64,000 bases of DNA from Gemmatimonas aurantiaca T-27 (GCF_000010305.1 NC_012489.1:1302001-1366000); one strand, 5' to 3'; positions 33,601 to 43,347 are shown, counted from the stretch's first letter. Numbers and translations: made by a program. Notes: generated by a model not told the origin, from the sequence alone.

Positions 33601-34740
33601 ATGGCCAACGGCACTGACTACTACGCGGTTCTCGGGGTCCCATCGAGTGCGCCAGCCGATGAGATCAAGAAGCAGTACCGGCGACTCGCGAAGCAGTACC
33701 ATCCAGACGCGAACCAGAACGATCCCAAGGCGGCCGATCGCTTCAAGGAAATCTCCGAGGCGTACAACGTCGTGGGAGATGCCGAGAAGCGAAAGCAGTA
33801 CGATGACATGCGTCGTCTCGGCGCGTTTGGTGGCGTCGGCGGTTTCAATTCCGGCTCGGCGCGTCCGTCGTCCCGTCCGTCAGGGTTTGGTGGCACGGGG
33901 CCTGGCCAGGGTGGTCCGGGCACATTCAACGACTTCGATGTTGGTGGTCTGGGCGGACTCGGTGATCTGTTCTCGTCGATGTTTGGCGCCGGCGCCCGCG
34001 CCCGGAACAAGGGCCCCGAGCGCGGTCAGACCGTCGAGCAGACGGTGGAGATCCCGTTCCGCGTGGCGGCCACTGGCGGCAAGGTGCCAGTGGATATCGA
34101 GGTCAACGAAGAGTGCGCGGTGTGTCACGGCAACGGTGCGGCGCCTGGTGCGCAGCTCAAGCCGTGTACGGAGTGCAGTGGCCGCGGCGTCATCTCGTTC
34201 GGGCAGGGCAGCTTCGCGGTGAACCGGCCCTGTCCCGTGTGCGTGGGCCGTGGCAGCATCCCGAGCGAACGTTGTCCGACCTGCCGGGGTACGGGAGAAG
34301 CACGTGTGCGTCGCAAGGTGCTCATCAGCGTCCCGTCCGGTGCGGAATCGGGGCACAAGGTTCGTCTGCGTGGCCAAGGTGGCAAAGGCGCTGCCGGGGG
34401 CCAGGCCGGCGACCTGGTGATCACGTTCGACGTCCAGTCGGATCGCTTCTACAAGCGCGACGGGCTCGATCTCATTGCCACGGTCCCCATCAATGTGGCG
34501 CAGGCCACGTTGGGGTCCCGTGTGAGTGTGCGTACGCTCGATGGCAAGAAGGTGGCCATCCGCATTCCAGCCGGCACCTCGGCCGGAAAGCGGTTCAAGG
34601 TATCGGGGCAGGGGATCGAAAAGGACGGATCGAAGGGTGATCTGTTGGTCGAGGTCACGATCACTGTTCCCGGTGCGCTGAACGAAGCGCAGGAGAAGGC
34701 GATGCGCGATTTTGCCGAGGCGAGTGGCCTCAAGTACTGA
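33601..34740 (+). CDS. dnaJ: Chaperone DnaJ
   Basis: The 379-residue product has a J domain with the HPD tripeptide (YHPDANQNDP, about 34-43), a Gly/Phe-rich region (about 75-130) and a zinc domain with four CxxCxGxG-type repeats (CAVCHGNG, CTECSGRG, CPVCVGRG, CPTCRGTG). Two C-terminal substrate-binding domains follow. It delivers unfolded clients to DnaK and stimulates its ATPase. Complete type I DnaJ. Confidence 0.95.
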   Translation: MANGTDYYAVLGVPSSAPADEIKKQYRRLAKQYHPDANQNDPKAADRFKEISEAYNVVGDAEKRKQYDDMRRLGAFGGVGGFNSGSARPSSRPSGFGGTGPGQGGPGTFNDFDVGGLGGLGDLFSSMFGAGARARNKGPERGQTVEQTVEIPFRVAATGGKVPVDIEVNEECAVCHGNGAAPGAQLKPCTECSGRGVISFGQGSFAVNRPCPVCVGRGSIPSERCPTCRGTGEARVRRKVLISVPSGAESGHKVRLRGQGGKGAAGGQAGDLVITFDVQSDRFYKRDGLDLIATVPINVAQATLGSRVSVRTLDGKKVAIRIPAGTSAGKRFKVSGQGIEKDGSKGDLLVEVTITVPGALNEAQEKAMRDFAEASGLKY

Positions 34741-34780
34741 GCCCGTGCGTGGTTCGCGCGGGCTTCATGGAGGAAGGCCG

Positions 34781-35296
34781 ATGCGGAGAGCGGGAATCGC
34801 GTTGTTGTGTGCAGCACTGTGCGCGCCGAGTATAGTGCGCGCACAAGCGGACACGCGTCCCAGTGATGCACGCACCCCCGAGCGTTCTGCCCCTGAGTGG
34901 CAGTTCGAGCAGTGCATGGGGGGCATCACCTATGGCGCGCCGCTCAAGTGGGCGTTGTCGTACGGTATGGGGCTGGTGCGTGAGTCGGACAAACACGATC
35001 TCTGTTTTCTGGGCGCGGCAAAAATCGGATTTGGGGGTGCCAGTTTCTCCACGGGTCTCGCGAGCTCGCTGGGACCGTTTGGCAGTGGCACCGCCGTGAC
35101 CGGCGGTGTGCTGCGCACCTTCAATGATCCGATGGGCGCACTGGCCAAACGCACCTACCTGGGCGGCTCAGTCCACGTGTGGCCGTTGCTGGGATTGGGT
35201 GGCGAGATTGGTGTGTATCGCCGCATGGGCACCGATGCACCGGGCACGACGCAGGGGCGCAACATGATCATCTGGTCGGCTGGCTTCGGGTTCTGA
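34781..35296 (+). CDS. Secreted protein of unknown function
   Basis: The 171-residue product starts with a signal peptide (MRRAGIALLCAALCAPSIVRAQA, cleavage after about 21). The rest is Gly-rich with hydrophobic alternations (GGASFSTGLASSLGPFG, YLGGSVHVWPLLGLGGEIGVY, IIWSAGFGF) and ends in an aromatic Phe, resembling a small outer-membrane beta-barrel. Two cysteines (EQC and DLC) may form a disulfide. The family is not recognised. Start ATG has a strong Shine-Dalgarno (GGAGGAAGG). Confidence 0.65.
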   Translation: MRRAGIALLCAALCAPSIVRAQADTRPSDARTPERSAPEWQFEQCMGGITYGAPLKWALSYGMGLVRESDKHDLCFLGAAKIGFGGASFSTGLASSLGPFGSGTAVTGGVLRTFNDPMGALAKRTYLGGSVHVWPLLGLGGEIGVYRRMGTDAPGTTQGRNMIIWSAGFGF

Positions 35297-35299
35297 TTG

Positions 35300-35674
35300 A
35301 TGCCGGCCGCGGATCCGCTGCCGAAGCTGCGCGACGTGTGTCTCGCACTCGCCGAGGCGCATGAGGTGACGGCGTGGGGCGAACCGACGTTTCGCGTGAA
35401 GAACAAGTTGTTCGCCATGTATGCCAGCCCGCACACGCATCATGGGCAGGGACGTCCGGCGGTCTGGATCAAGGCGCGTCCCGAGAATCAGCGATTGCTC
35501 ATCGAGGCGGACCCGTCGCGCTATTTTGTGCCGCCCTATGTGGGGCCCAGCGGTTGGGTGGGGGTGTGGCTCGACAAACGTCCGCGGTGGCGTGACGTGA
35601 TGGAATTGCTGCAGGACGGCTATCGCCAGATTGCACCAAAGTCGCTCCTCGCGCGGCAAGGGGACCGGGTGTAG
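35300..35674 (+). CDS. MmcQ/YjbR-family protein
   Basis: The 124-residue product matches the MmcQ/YjbR family: LRDVCLALAEAHEVTAWGEPTFRVKNKLFAMY at the start, WIKARPENQRLLIEADPSRYFVPPYVG in the middle and GWVGVWLDKRPRWRDVMELLQDGYR at the end. The fold is DNA-binding-like (CyaY-type) but the function is unknown. ATG at 35300 follows the previous stop after three bases. Confidence 0.85.
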   Translation: MPAADPLPKLRDVCLALAEAHEVTAWGEPTFRVKNKLFAMYASPHTHHGQGRPAVWIKARPENQRLLIEADPSRYFVPPYVGPSGWVGVWLDKRPRWRDVMELLQDGYRQIAPKSLLARQGDRV

Positions 35675-35677
35675 GTT
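35672..35677 (+). promoter_or_regulatory. TAGGTT hexamer 6 bases before the symporter gene
   Basis: TAGGTT lies six bases before the ATG at 35684 and includes the TAG stop of the previous gene. The spacing equals that before dnaX and cinA. As this overlaps a stop codon it may be coincidence. Confidence 0.25.
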
Positions 35678-35683
35678 CGCGCG

Positions 35684-36976
35684 ATGGTTGCTGCTCCATC
35701 CTTCGCATCGAACGTGAGACGATCGCCACTGCGATCGCCGGGTGTCCAGGTCACGCTGGGTCTCGCACTGGGACTCGCCCTGGGCATGCTGCTCTCGCAT
35801 GAACCCACGCCGTCGGCGTTCACCACATCATTGCTGTCCGTGCTGGATATCATCGGCACGGGATGGATCAACGCGGTGCGCATGACGGTGATTCCGCTCG
35901 TCGTGCCATTGCTGATCGTTGGTGTGGCGGGCGGCGGCGATCTGTCGGTCACGGGGCGCGTGGGCGCCAAAGCGTTTGCCTGGATGTTGGCACTGCTCGT
36001 TGCATGTGCCGCTTTCTCGGCGTTTGTCTCGCCGATCTGGTTCGAATCGTTGCAGCTCGATCCTGCGGCCACGGAACGGCTGCGGGCCACGGCAAAGATC
36101 GAGATTCCGCCATCGGATGCGCTATCGCTGCGGACCTGGGTGTTGAGTCTTATTCCACTCAATCCGATCAAAGCGGCAGCGGATGGCACGTTGCTGCCCG
36201 TCGTGCTCTTCACGCTGCTCTACGCGTTTGCGCTCGGTCGGGTGGACGACACGCCACGACAGGCGCAGCTCGCGTTTTTTCGCGGCATGGCCGACACCAT
36301 GTTGGTGGTGGTGCGCTGGATGTTGGCGATCGGTTGGCTCGGCATTTTTGCGCTGGCCACGGTGCTTGGCCAGAAACTCGGATCGTCGGTGCTGGGCGCG
36401 ATCGGCTTCTACATCATGGTGCTGATCGTGCTGCACCTGGTGGCCACAGCGGGCATTTACGTGGTGATTGCCGTGAATCGCCGTGTGCCGCTACGGGCCT
36501 TCGCGCGCGCCCTGTTGCCGTCGCAGGCGGTGGGCATGGGGTCGCGCAGTTCACTCGCGGCATTGCCGGCCATGGTGAAGGGCGCCACCGATGTGCTGCA
36601 TCTGCCACCGACGGCGACGGGCTTTGTCTTGCCGCTGTGCGCCAGTGTCTTCAAGCTGACGAGCGCGATCTACTGGCCTATCGGCGCGCTGTTCGTCGCA
36701 AAGCTGTACGGCATCGATCTGTCGACGTCGAGCCTGTTGCTCGTGGCAGCGTCCAGCGTGGTGCTCAATTTCAGCACGCCCGGAATTCCCAGCGGGGGGA
36801 TGCTGCTGCAGGTGCCGCTGTACATGAGCGTCGGTCTGCCGGTCGAAGGGATCGGCATCCTGATCGCCCTCGATACGCTGCCCGACATGTTCAAGACACT
36901 GCTCAATGTCACGGCCGACATGTTCGTGGCGGTCATGACGGTGCCACGCACGGTGGACGGATCGGCAACGGGTTGA
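35684..36976 (+). CDS. Dicarboxylate/amino acid:cation symporter
   Basis: The 430-residue product has the DAACS (GltP/DctA) plan: about eight transmembrane helices (LGLALGLALGMLLS, MTVIPLVVPLLIVGV, and so on), the serine-rich re-entrant loop SRSSLAALPAM (about 286), the NFSTPGIPSGGMLL stretch that corresponds to hairpin 2, and a final helix with TADMFVAVM near the substrate-coordinating region. It would import C4-dicarboxylates, glutamate or aspartate with protons or sodium. It is transcribed alone after the YjbR gene. Confidence 0.88.
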   Translation: MVAAPSFASNVRRSPLRSPGVQVTLGLALGLALGMLLSHEPTPSAFTTSLLSVLDIIGTGWINAVRMTVIPLVVPLLIVGVAGGGDLSVTGRVGAKAFAWMLALLVACAAFSAFVSPIWFESLQLDPAATERLRATAKIEIPPSDALSLRTWVLSLIPLNPIKAAADGTLLPVVLFTLLYAFALGRVDDTPRQAQLAFFRGMADTMLVVVRWMLAIGWLGIFALATVLGQKLGSSVLGAIGFYIMVLIVLHLVATAGIYVVIAVNRRVPLRAFARALLPSQAVGMGSRSSLAALPAMVKGATDVLHLPPTATGFVLPLCASVFKLTSAIYWPIGALFVAKLYGIDLSTSSLLLVAASSVVLNFSTPGIPSGGMLLQVPLYMSVGLPVEGIGILIALDTLPDMFKTLLNVTADMFVAVMTVPRTVDGSATG

Positions 36977-36997
36977 ACGACCGGGTCAACGACCGGC

Positions 36998-39475
36998 TCA
37001 ACCCCAATCGTTGGCGTCGCTGATGTGGCCGACGGGGGGCTCGTTCCACACGTCCTGCTGACCACGTGGCAACGGCAGAATGTCATCCGATTCATCGGCC
37101 ACCGGATGCAGGTCTGTTTGCTGCAGCAGGTCGTCGATGAACATCGGCCGCGTGAAGTGGAATCCCTGGACGATGGAGATGCGCGTATAGCGCGTCAGAT
37201 ACTCCAGCTCTTCCGCGGTTTCCACGCCTTCGGCCACGAGGTCCGCGCCGAGTCCCATGCAGAGCGATTCGATGGCGCGCAGGATGCCCTGACTGCGGGG
37301 GCGCTGATGAATCTCGGTGATCAGTGAACGATCGACCTTCACTTCGTCGACCGTCATGTCGGCCAGCATGGCCAGCGAAGAATAGCCGCTGCCAAAATCA
37401 TCGATGGCCAGGCGGCCGCCGGCAGCTCGCAGTTGTGGCAGGACGCCCCGTTCGAAACGATGGGTCACCAGCACTGCATCTTCGGTCAGCTCGAGCATGA
37501 TGCGATCGGCGATGCCACGGGCCTGCAGCCGCTCGATGAACTGTGTCATGAACGACAGATCACCGGCCTGACGCGCCGAGATGTTGACGCTGAATGAAAC
37601 GTCGCGACCAAAACGTTCTGTCAGGATGGGCATGTGCTCTGCCACCTGATCCACCACGAACTCGGTGATGGCATCGAGCAACCCCAGTTCGGAGGCCAGT
37701 TCGATGAAGGAGTCCGGCATGTGCACCGTGCCATCCGAGTCCACCCAACGCACGAGGGCTTCGAATCCCACCACGCCCCGATTGCGCATGCCGAACTTGG
37801 CCTGGTACGCGACCCGGAAGCGGCGATCGCGAATGGCCATGCGCAACCGTTGCTCGGTGTCCATGCGAGCCGTGAGCGCGTGCCCCATCGAGTCATTGAA
37901 GTAGGTGGCACTGCCTTTGCGATCGCGCTTGGCGCGATACATGGCCCCGTCCGCGCAGCGACACAACGCTTCGTACGTGGCGCCATGCAACGGATAGATG
38001 CTGGCTCCCATCGACGCCGAGGTCATGATCTCGTGTCCTTCGATTTCGAAGGGCTGTTTCAGCGCCTCGATGACACGATCGATGAGAGGCGGGAGATCCG
38101 ACTCGTCCTGCAGCGGATCGATCAACAGCAGAAACTCGTCGCCGCTGATGCGGGCCAGCGTATCGCCACTGCGAATATGCTGCGTGACGCGCTTGGCGAC
38201 CGCCTTGAGCAGGGCGTCACCCAGCGCATGGCTGTAGTAGTCGTTGATCTGCTTGAAGTTGTCGAGATCGATGAACGCAAGCGCGAACATGCCCCCGTCG
38301 GTGTGTCGACGCAGCGACGACGCGACGATGTCCTGCATCCGCACGCGGTTCGGCAACCCCGTGAGCGGATCGTGGAAGGCGCGGCGTGACAAGTCACGCT
38401 CCAGCAGTTTCCGCTCGGTGATATCGAGTGCCGTAGAAACCAGCAGCGGATCATCCAGGATGCGCACCGGCTTGCCGGTCACGAGCAGCGTGCGCTCCTG
38501 ACCATTGTGCAACACGGTGTATTCACCGGAGCGCTGCTCGCCGCTCTCGAGGTGCTCCTGGAATGCACGCAGGTGGCGATCGCTCTCGGCCTCATCATCC
38601 GCCCGCAAATCGAAGGGCAGGCCCGAGGCTTTGGGCAGGAGATCGGTGTGCGACCCGCGTCCCAGCGTAGGGGCAATGGCGTCATTGACCAGCAGCAGAT
38701 TGCCGCTCTGATCCTGTACGACCACGCCCACCGGCAGCACGCCCATGAGCGCCTGCAGTAGCTGGGCATTCCGTCGCGTCGCCTGCTCGCTGGCCCGGAG
38801 TTGGCGCGTGATTTCACGCAGTCGCCGACCTTCCGCCGCATTCTTGTTCGCCGACCGGCTGGCGAGGGCATGCGACACCAGCAGCGAGAATCGACGCGCC
38901 AGTGTCACATCGGTGCGCTGGAAGCCTCCGTCGCCGGGCGCGCGCAGCAGGATCAGCACGCCGCGCTGATCATGCGCCCGCACAGGCAGGTGCAACGCGG
39001 ATTGCTGCATGGCTCCCCGCACCCAGTCTGCCTGCGCATCATCACCCGCAGCCACCTGACACCATTCCCGCGTGGTTTCGTTCGAGAAGGTGGCAATCAC
39101 CTTGTCGTCCATCACCTTGCGAAACAGCGTGTCGACGGGCCAGCGCGATCCCTGCAGCAGCGGAGGATCGGCGACGATGCACTCCAGTTGATCAGGTGCG
39201 TCGTCGGCATCACCCGGTGCGTCCCTGCGCTCGACGAGCATCAGGGCGCTGGAAAAGCTGAAGACCTTTCTCAGGGAGATGAACACACGCCCGAAAGGAT
39301 CGTCATTGGCGTCAACGGCCAACAACGACTCGAGGGCATCGAGCAACGTCTGCGCCTGGACACCGCCCAGGGCCAGCAGCTCGTTCTCCCGACGCAATCG
39401 GAACAGCGCTTCACGCAGTTCTTCGGCGCTTTCGATGCCCGGTGACGGGATCTCCAAGGTGGCGTGTGCAGGCAT
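36998..39475 (-). CDS. GAF-PAS-GGDEF-EAL dual cyclic-di-GMP enzyme candidate
   Basis: The 825-residue product has a GAF-like domain (about 45-205), a PAS domain (about 235-355), GGDEF (about 360-520) and EAL (about 535-785). The cyclase motif is SGDEF (444-448) with an inhibitory I-site RSGD (435-438) at the standard five-residue distance. The EAL domain keeps E572 (FEALVRW), N631 (SVNIS), E662/E665 (LELTE), D692/D693 (IDDFG), K713 (VKVDR), E749 (AEGVET) and Q770, so hydrolysis looks possible. It is cytoplasmic (no transmembrane helix). The FIST sensor gene lies 13 bases upstream. Confidence 0.93.
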   Translation of the reverse strand: MPAHATLEIPSPGIESAEELREALFRLRRENELLALGGVQAQTLLDALESLLAVDANDDPFGRVFISLRKVFSFSSALMLVERRDAPGDADDAPDQLECIVADPPLLQGSRWPVDTLFRKVMDDKVIATFSNETTREWCQVAAGDDAQADWVRGAMQQSALHLPVRAHDQRGVLILLRAPGDGGFQRTDVTLARRFSLLVSHALASRSANKNAAEGRRLREITRQLRASEQATRRNAQLLQALMGVLPVGVVVQDQSGNLLLVNDAIAPTLGRGSHTDLLPKASGLPFDLRADDEAESDRHLRAFQEHLESGEQRSGEYTVLHNGQERTLLVTGKPVRILDDPLLVSTALDITERKLLERDLSRRAFHDPLTGLPNRVRMQDIVASSLRRHTDGGMFALAFIDLDNFKQINDYYSHALGDALLKAVAKRVTQHIRSGDTLARISGDEFLLLIDPLQDESDLPPLIDRVIEALKQPFEIEGHEIMTSASMGASIYPLHGATYEALCRCADGAMYRAKRDRKGSATYFNDSMGHALTARMDTEQRLRMAIRDRRFRVAYQAKFGMRNRGVVGFEALVRWVDSDGTVHMPDSFIELASELGLLDAITEFVVDQVAEHMPILTERFGRDVSFSVNISARQAGDLSFMTQFIERLQARGIADRIMLELTEDAVLVTHRFERGVLPQLRAAGGRLAIDDFGSGYSSLAMLADMTVDEVKVDRSLITEIHQRPRSQGILRAIESLCMGLGADLVAEGVETAEELEYLTRYTRISIVQGFHFTRPMFIDDLLQQTDLHPVADESDDILPLPRGQQDVWNEPPVGHISDANDWG

Positions 39476-39488
39476 GACGCCGCCCTCC

Positions 39489-40709
39489 TCAGGCGGCGAA
39501 GCTGACGGCGGAGATCATCAGATTTCCGTGCACGTTGCGATCGTTCAACAGTCCCTGTTCACCAAAGGTGAAGCAGCCGATGAACGGCGCATCGCCGAAC
39601 GCCTGGCTCACGTTTGCGCTCACGTGGCGAATGTCTTCACCGACCGCCATGCGACAACCACCGCAGTACACGATCAGTCCACCGGCCAGAGAGGCCGTCG
39701 AAGGCAGGCCACGGCGGGCCTGCTCTGCGACACGACCCGCGCGTTCGATGAGACGCTGGCGATCGCCGCGCATGGCATACACGCGGTCTCCCACTTCGAT
39801 GTTGCGGAACGTGCTGAGGGAACCGTCCTGGCCGATGGCCTCGGGGTGTACGAGCAGGTAGGTCGTCACGCCATCGATGCGGCCCGCGTCGGTGGCAATC
39901 GGCTGCATGGTGGTGTCCTGCAGGATCGTCCCCCCCGACGGCAGGTGCACGTCGAGCCGCTGGTCGAGCCAACGGCTGTACACTGCAGCGGCGGGTTCAC
40001 CATCGATCGACAGGATGGTGCGACCTTCGCTGGCGGTGACCACACCACTGTCACCAGCCGGGGTGTACCCGATGCCAGTGACGATGCCATTGGGGCCGGC
40101 GGGCTCATAGCCGCCCTGGAACGCATATCCGACCTGGCTTGCCGGGAACAACACGGCCACGACCAGGCCATCGGAATGTGTGGAGTCGGTGCCAAGCTGG
40201 CGCCAACGACCCGAGACGTCATTGTCCGCCGCCGAACCGCCGATGATGGGGCAGCCGTCGCCGACGAGCCGCCGCAGGCCGGCGATCACGGCTTCTTCAT
40301 TGCCAGGGGCCTGGTAGATCCAGATCAATTCAGGCAGTTGTCCTTCACAATCGCACGAGGCCAGCGCCTCCTTCAGCAGGCGTTCAGCGGTCGCCGCCGG
40401 ATCGTCGCCCAAGGCACCGGCCGCTACGCCGTAGCTGCCGTCTGCGTCGTCGACGAGCAGCAGGCCAATGCTGTTGGCATCCCAAAGGCCCTGATCGGTG
40501 ATGAATCCACCGGAGGAGCTGCCGCCCAGCAGAGCCGCGTCGGGAAAGCGCCCGCGGAGAAAGTGGCGCAGTTGTTCGTCATCGTGATCGCAGCCATAAA
40601 AGGCGATCACGAGCCGTGCGGACGCTTCGCTCGGAATCTGACGATCGAGTGCGTCGAGTGCCGCAGCGGTGGACGAGTGGCTGGCCGCGACGGTCTGAAG
40701 CTGTGGCAC
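39489..40709 (-). CDS. FIST-domain sensory protein
   Basis: The 406-residue product has an N-terminal FIST domain (about 20-220, with ARLVIAFYGCDHDD and LLGGSSSGGFITDQG) and a FIST_C domain (about 230-385, ending GCFTFGEQGLLNDRN). FIST domains bind small ligands, possibly amino acids, and are often coupled to c-di-GMP or histidine kinase proteins. Here the gene precedes the GGDEF-EAL gene by 13 bases, so it probably provides its ligand input. GTG at 40709 has an AGGGA Shine-Dalgarno about six bases upstream. Confidence 0.87.
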   Translation of the reverse strand: MPQLQTVAASHSSTAAALDALDRQIPSEASARLVIAFYGCDHDDEQLRHFLRGRFPDAALLGGSSSGGFITDQGLWDANSIGLLLVDDADGSYGVAAGALGDDPAATAERLLKEALASCDCEGQLPELIWIYQAPGNEEAVIAGLRRLVGDGCPIIGGSAADNDVSGRWRQLGTDSTHSDGLVVAVLFPASQVGYAFQGGYEPAGPNGIVTGIGYTPAGDSGVVTASEGRTILSIDGEPAAAVYSRWLDQRLDVHLPSGGTILQDTTMQPIATDAGRIDGVTTYLLVHPEAIGQDGSLSTFRNIEVGDRVYAMRGDRQRLIERAGRVAEQARRGLPSTASLAGGLIVYCGGCRMAVGEDIRHVSANVSQAFGDAPFIGCFTFGEQGLLNDRNVHGNLMISAVSFAA

Positions 40710-40949
40710 TGTGTATTCCCTGTATGGTTCGCGGCGCGGGAGCTACTCGGCGTCTCATTGTCCGCCTGGTACTGGCGTCAGCGGCAAAAAATGCGAGCGG
40801 GCCTCATCATCGGTCCGCCCACAGCCATGCTGACACTCCCGGCCATGTATACAGGGGTATTTCGGCAGGCGTCGCCGATTCTTGAGTCAGTCCCTGGTCT
40901 TACCCGACCAAATCCCGAAATTCACGCAACAGGCCAGGCCAGGCGCCGG

Positions 40950-42128
40950 TCAGGCGGCCAGAATAGGCAGTCTTTTGCCCGGCACGCGGTCGGGAGCGGC
41001 ACGCATGCCACGTTCGATGATGCCGCCGCCAAGGACCACGTCGCCATCAAAAACCACGAGTGACTGACCGGGCGAAATGGCCTGCACGGCCTCGTCGAGC
41101 GCGAGTTCGATGCCCTGGGGATCCACCCGCACGATGGTCGCGGGGGACGGGCGGGCCCGATTGCGAACCTGCACCTGCACCTGTGCCCCAACGGGAGGCG
41201 CTTCGGCGAGCCAGTTGAGCTCACGGGCTTCCACACCGCGGCCCAGCAGGGCCTCGCGTGGGCCGACCACCACCGCGCGCTCCGACGGCACGATTTCCAC
41301 CACGAACATCGGCTCGGCGAAACCGCCCGGCAGCCCTTTGCGCTGACCAATGGTGAAACGCGCGAAGCCCTGGTGTTCGCCAATGATCTCCCCACTCGCC
41401 AACCGCAGCGGGCCTGGCTGCAGGGCCGGCGCATCGGCGCCGAGGTGTTCGGCAATCACGCGCACGTGATCCCCATCGGGCACGAAGCAGATGTCCTGGC
41501 TTTCGATCTTCTCGGCCGTGCGCAGGCCAAAGCGGCGCGCGATGTCGCGCGTCTCCGCCTTCGTCTGTGCCCCGATGGGCAGCACGAGACGATCCAGCAC
41601 CGGCCGATCGATGCCCCAGAGGAAATAGCTCTGGTCTTTGCTCGTATCGAGCCCCCGCACCATGACGGCCTGTCCATGACGGTGGCCGATGCGCGCATAG
41701 TGGCCGGTGGCGAGCCACGGCGCGTCGATGGCGTCGGCCTTGTGCAGGAGATCGCGAAACTTCGTGAACGTGTTGCAGCGCACGCAGGGGATGGGGGTGC
41801 GCCCACGGGCGTACTCCTGCACAAAATCGTCGAGCACATCGTGGCTGAAATGATCCACGAGGTTGGTCACGTAGTGCGGGATGCCAAGCTTTTCACACAC
41901 ACGACGTGCGTCGCTGGTGGCGTCGAGCGAGCAGCACGGGCGATCGGGCACATCGGCGCCGTCACCGTGCAGCTTCATCGTCACGCCCACCACGTCGCAG
42001 CCATGCTCCATGAGGATGGCGGCGGCTACGGACGAATCCACGCCGCCGCTCATGGCGACCAGCACCCGTGCGCCCTTGGGCGGCAGCCCGGCCATCACCA
42101 GACCAGACGTATCGTCAGACACTGTCAT
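40950..42128 (-). CDS. mnmA: tRNA-specific 2-thiouridylase MnmA
   Basis: MnmA puts sulfur on uridine 34 of Lys, Glu and Gln tRNAs. The 392-residue product has the PP-loop SGGVDSS (27-33), catalytic Cys in PCVRCNTF (about 115-118) and second Cys in SQDICFVPDGD (about 214), ATGHYARI, SKDQSYFLWG and the C-terminal beta-barrel. The sulfur donor is supplied by the cysteine desulfurase just upstream (17-base gap). The open frame extends to 42440 through the desulfurase gene, but ATG at 42128 is the plausible start. Confidence 0.94.
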   Translation of the reverse strand: MTVSDDTSGLVMAGLPPKGARVLVAMSGGVDSSVAAAILMEHGCDVVGVTMKLHGDGADVPDRPCCSLDATSDARRVCEKLGIPHYVTNLVDHFSHDVLDDFVQEYARGRTPIPCVRCNTFTKFRDLLHKADAIDAPWLATGHYARIGHRHGQAVMVRGLDTSKDQSYFLWGIDRPVLDRLVLPIGAQTKAETRDIARRFGLRTAEKIESQDICFVPDGDHVRVIAEHLGADAPALQPGPLRLASGEIIGEHQGFARFTIGQRKGLPGGFAEPMFVVEIVPSERAVVVGPREALLGRGVEARELNWLAEAPPVGAQVQVQVRNRARPSPATIVRVDPQGIELALDEAVQAISPGQSLVVFDGDVVLGGGIIERGMRAAPDRVPGKRLPILAA

Positions 42129-42145
42129 CGCGTCATGTCCACGCT

Positions 42146-43336
42146 TCAGAAGTCGACCACGGCAAACGTGGCTGCGGCGGACGGCGCATGACCACCACGC
42201 GCCTTGAGCGCGAGTGCGGCCAGCACTTCGACGGTGCGATCGACGCAGGCCTCGGTGCTCAGGGCCCCAAAGGACAGGCGCAACGCCGCATTGGCCAGCG
42301 ACGTGGGCACCCCCATCGCCGTCAGCACATGCGACGCCGAGACACTCCCGCTCTGACAGGCAGAACCGGCGCTGCAGGCGATGCCGCGCAGGTCGAGCGC
42401 CATGAGCATCGATTCGCTGTCGGTGCCGGGAATGGAGCAATTGCTGATGTGCGGGGCACGTGCGGCGCCGGCGCCGTGAATGACGATATCGGGTATCTGC
42501 GCGCGCAGCGCCGTCTCGAAGCGTTCACGCAGTGCGCCCAGCCGCTGGCCTTCGATTTCGTGTTCGGCGAGCACCAGTTCGGCGGCTGTTGCAAGACCGA
42601 CCGCGAAGGCCACGTTTTCCGTGCCCGGGCGACGACCACGGTCCTGCGAACCACCATGAAACATGGGTTCGAGTGGCGTGTCGCGACGGATGTAGAGCGC
42701 ACCAATGCCCTTGGGAGCACCGAGCTTGTGTCCCGAGAGCGTGAGGAGATCAAACGGGGTGTGTCGCGCGTCGACAGCCACCTTGCCGAATGCCTGCACG
42801 GCGTCGGTGTGGAACACGGCACCCGCCTGTCGCGCGGCAGCAGCCAGTGCGGGGATGTCCTGAATGACCCCGACTTCGTTGTTCACCCACATCACACTGG
42901 CCACGGCGGTCTTGTCATCGAGCAGGGCGGCAAAGTGCTCGGCATCCACCAGACCATCGCTCGTGACGCGCACCAGATGCTCCTCACCACCTTCCTGGGC
43001 GACGCGGTGGACGGCAGCGAGCACCGCCTTGTGTTCGATGGGCGTGGTGATGGCCGTGGTGCGCCCGCTGGTGCGCTGGGTACGAAAGGCGCCCAGGATG
43101 GCGAAGTTGTCACCCTCGGTGCCCCCCGAGGTGAAACAGACTTCATCGGGATGCGCCCCGATACAGATGGCGAGTCGTTCGCGGGCTTCGTCGAGCGCCA
43201 CACGGGCCTCGCGTCCCCATCGATGCACGCTGCTCGGGTTGCCAAAGCGGGGGCCAAAAAACGGCGCCATGGCGGACATGACCTCGTCGCGCACCGGTGT
43301 GGTGGCAGCGTGGTCGAGGTACACGGGCTGAGTCAT
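42146..43336 (-). CDS. iscS: Cysteine desulfurase IscS/NifS-type
   Basis: Takes sulfur from cysteine as a persulfide. The 396-residue product has YLDHAATTPVRDEV at the start, TSGGTEGDN, the Schiff-base lysine in SGHKLGAPKG (Lys204), RPGTENVAFAVGLA and the active Cys in SACQSGS (Cys327) on a longer, IscS-like loop. It is followed by mnmA, so its main job is probably tRNA thiolation, though Fe-S cluster or other sulfur uses are possible. A TAATTT hexamer ends five bases before the ATG. Confidence 0.94.
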   Translation of the reverse strand: MTQPVYLDHAATTPVRDEVMSAMAPFFGPRFGNPSSVHRWGREARVALDEARERLAICIGAHPDEVCFTSGGTEGDNFAILGAFRTQRTSGRTTAITTPIEHKAVLAAVHRVAQEGGEEHLVRVTSDGLVDAEHFAALLDDKTAVASVMWVNNEVGVIQDIPALAAAARQAGAVFHTDAVQAFGKVAVDARHTPFDLLTLSGHKLGAPKGIGALYIRRDTPLEPMFHGGSQDRGRRPGTENVAFAVGLATAAELVLAEHEIEGQRLGALRERFETALRAQIPDIVIHGAGAARAPHISNCSIPGTDSESMLMALDLRGIACSAGSACQSGSVSASHVLTAMGVPTSLANAALRLSFGALSTEACVDRTVEVLAALALKARGGHAPSAAATFAVVDF

Positions 43337-43341
43337 CCCTT

Positions 43342-43347
43342 AAATTA
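43342..43347 (-). promoter_or_regulatory. TAATTT hexamer 5 bases before iscS
   Basis: On the minus strand TAATTT is followed by AAGGG and then the ATG at 43336. The AAGGG is too close to the start for a Shine-Dalgarno. A near-leaderless iscS transcript is inferred. Confidence 0.3.

Noticed and set aside
42129-42440. N-terminal extension of MnmA
   Set aside because: The extra frame lies within the cysteine desulfurase gene, has no family similarity, and an ATG at 42128 gives a normal MnmA.
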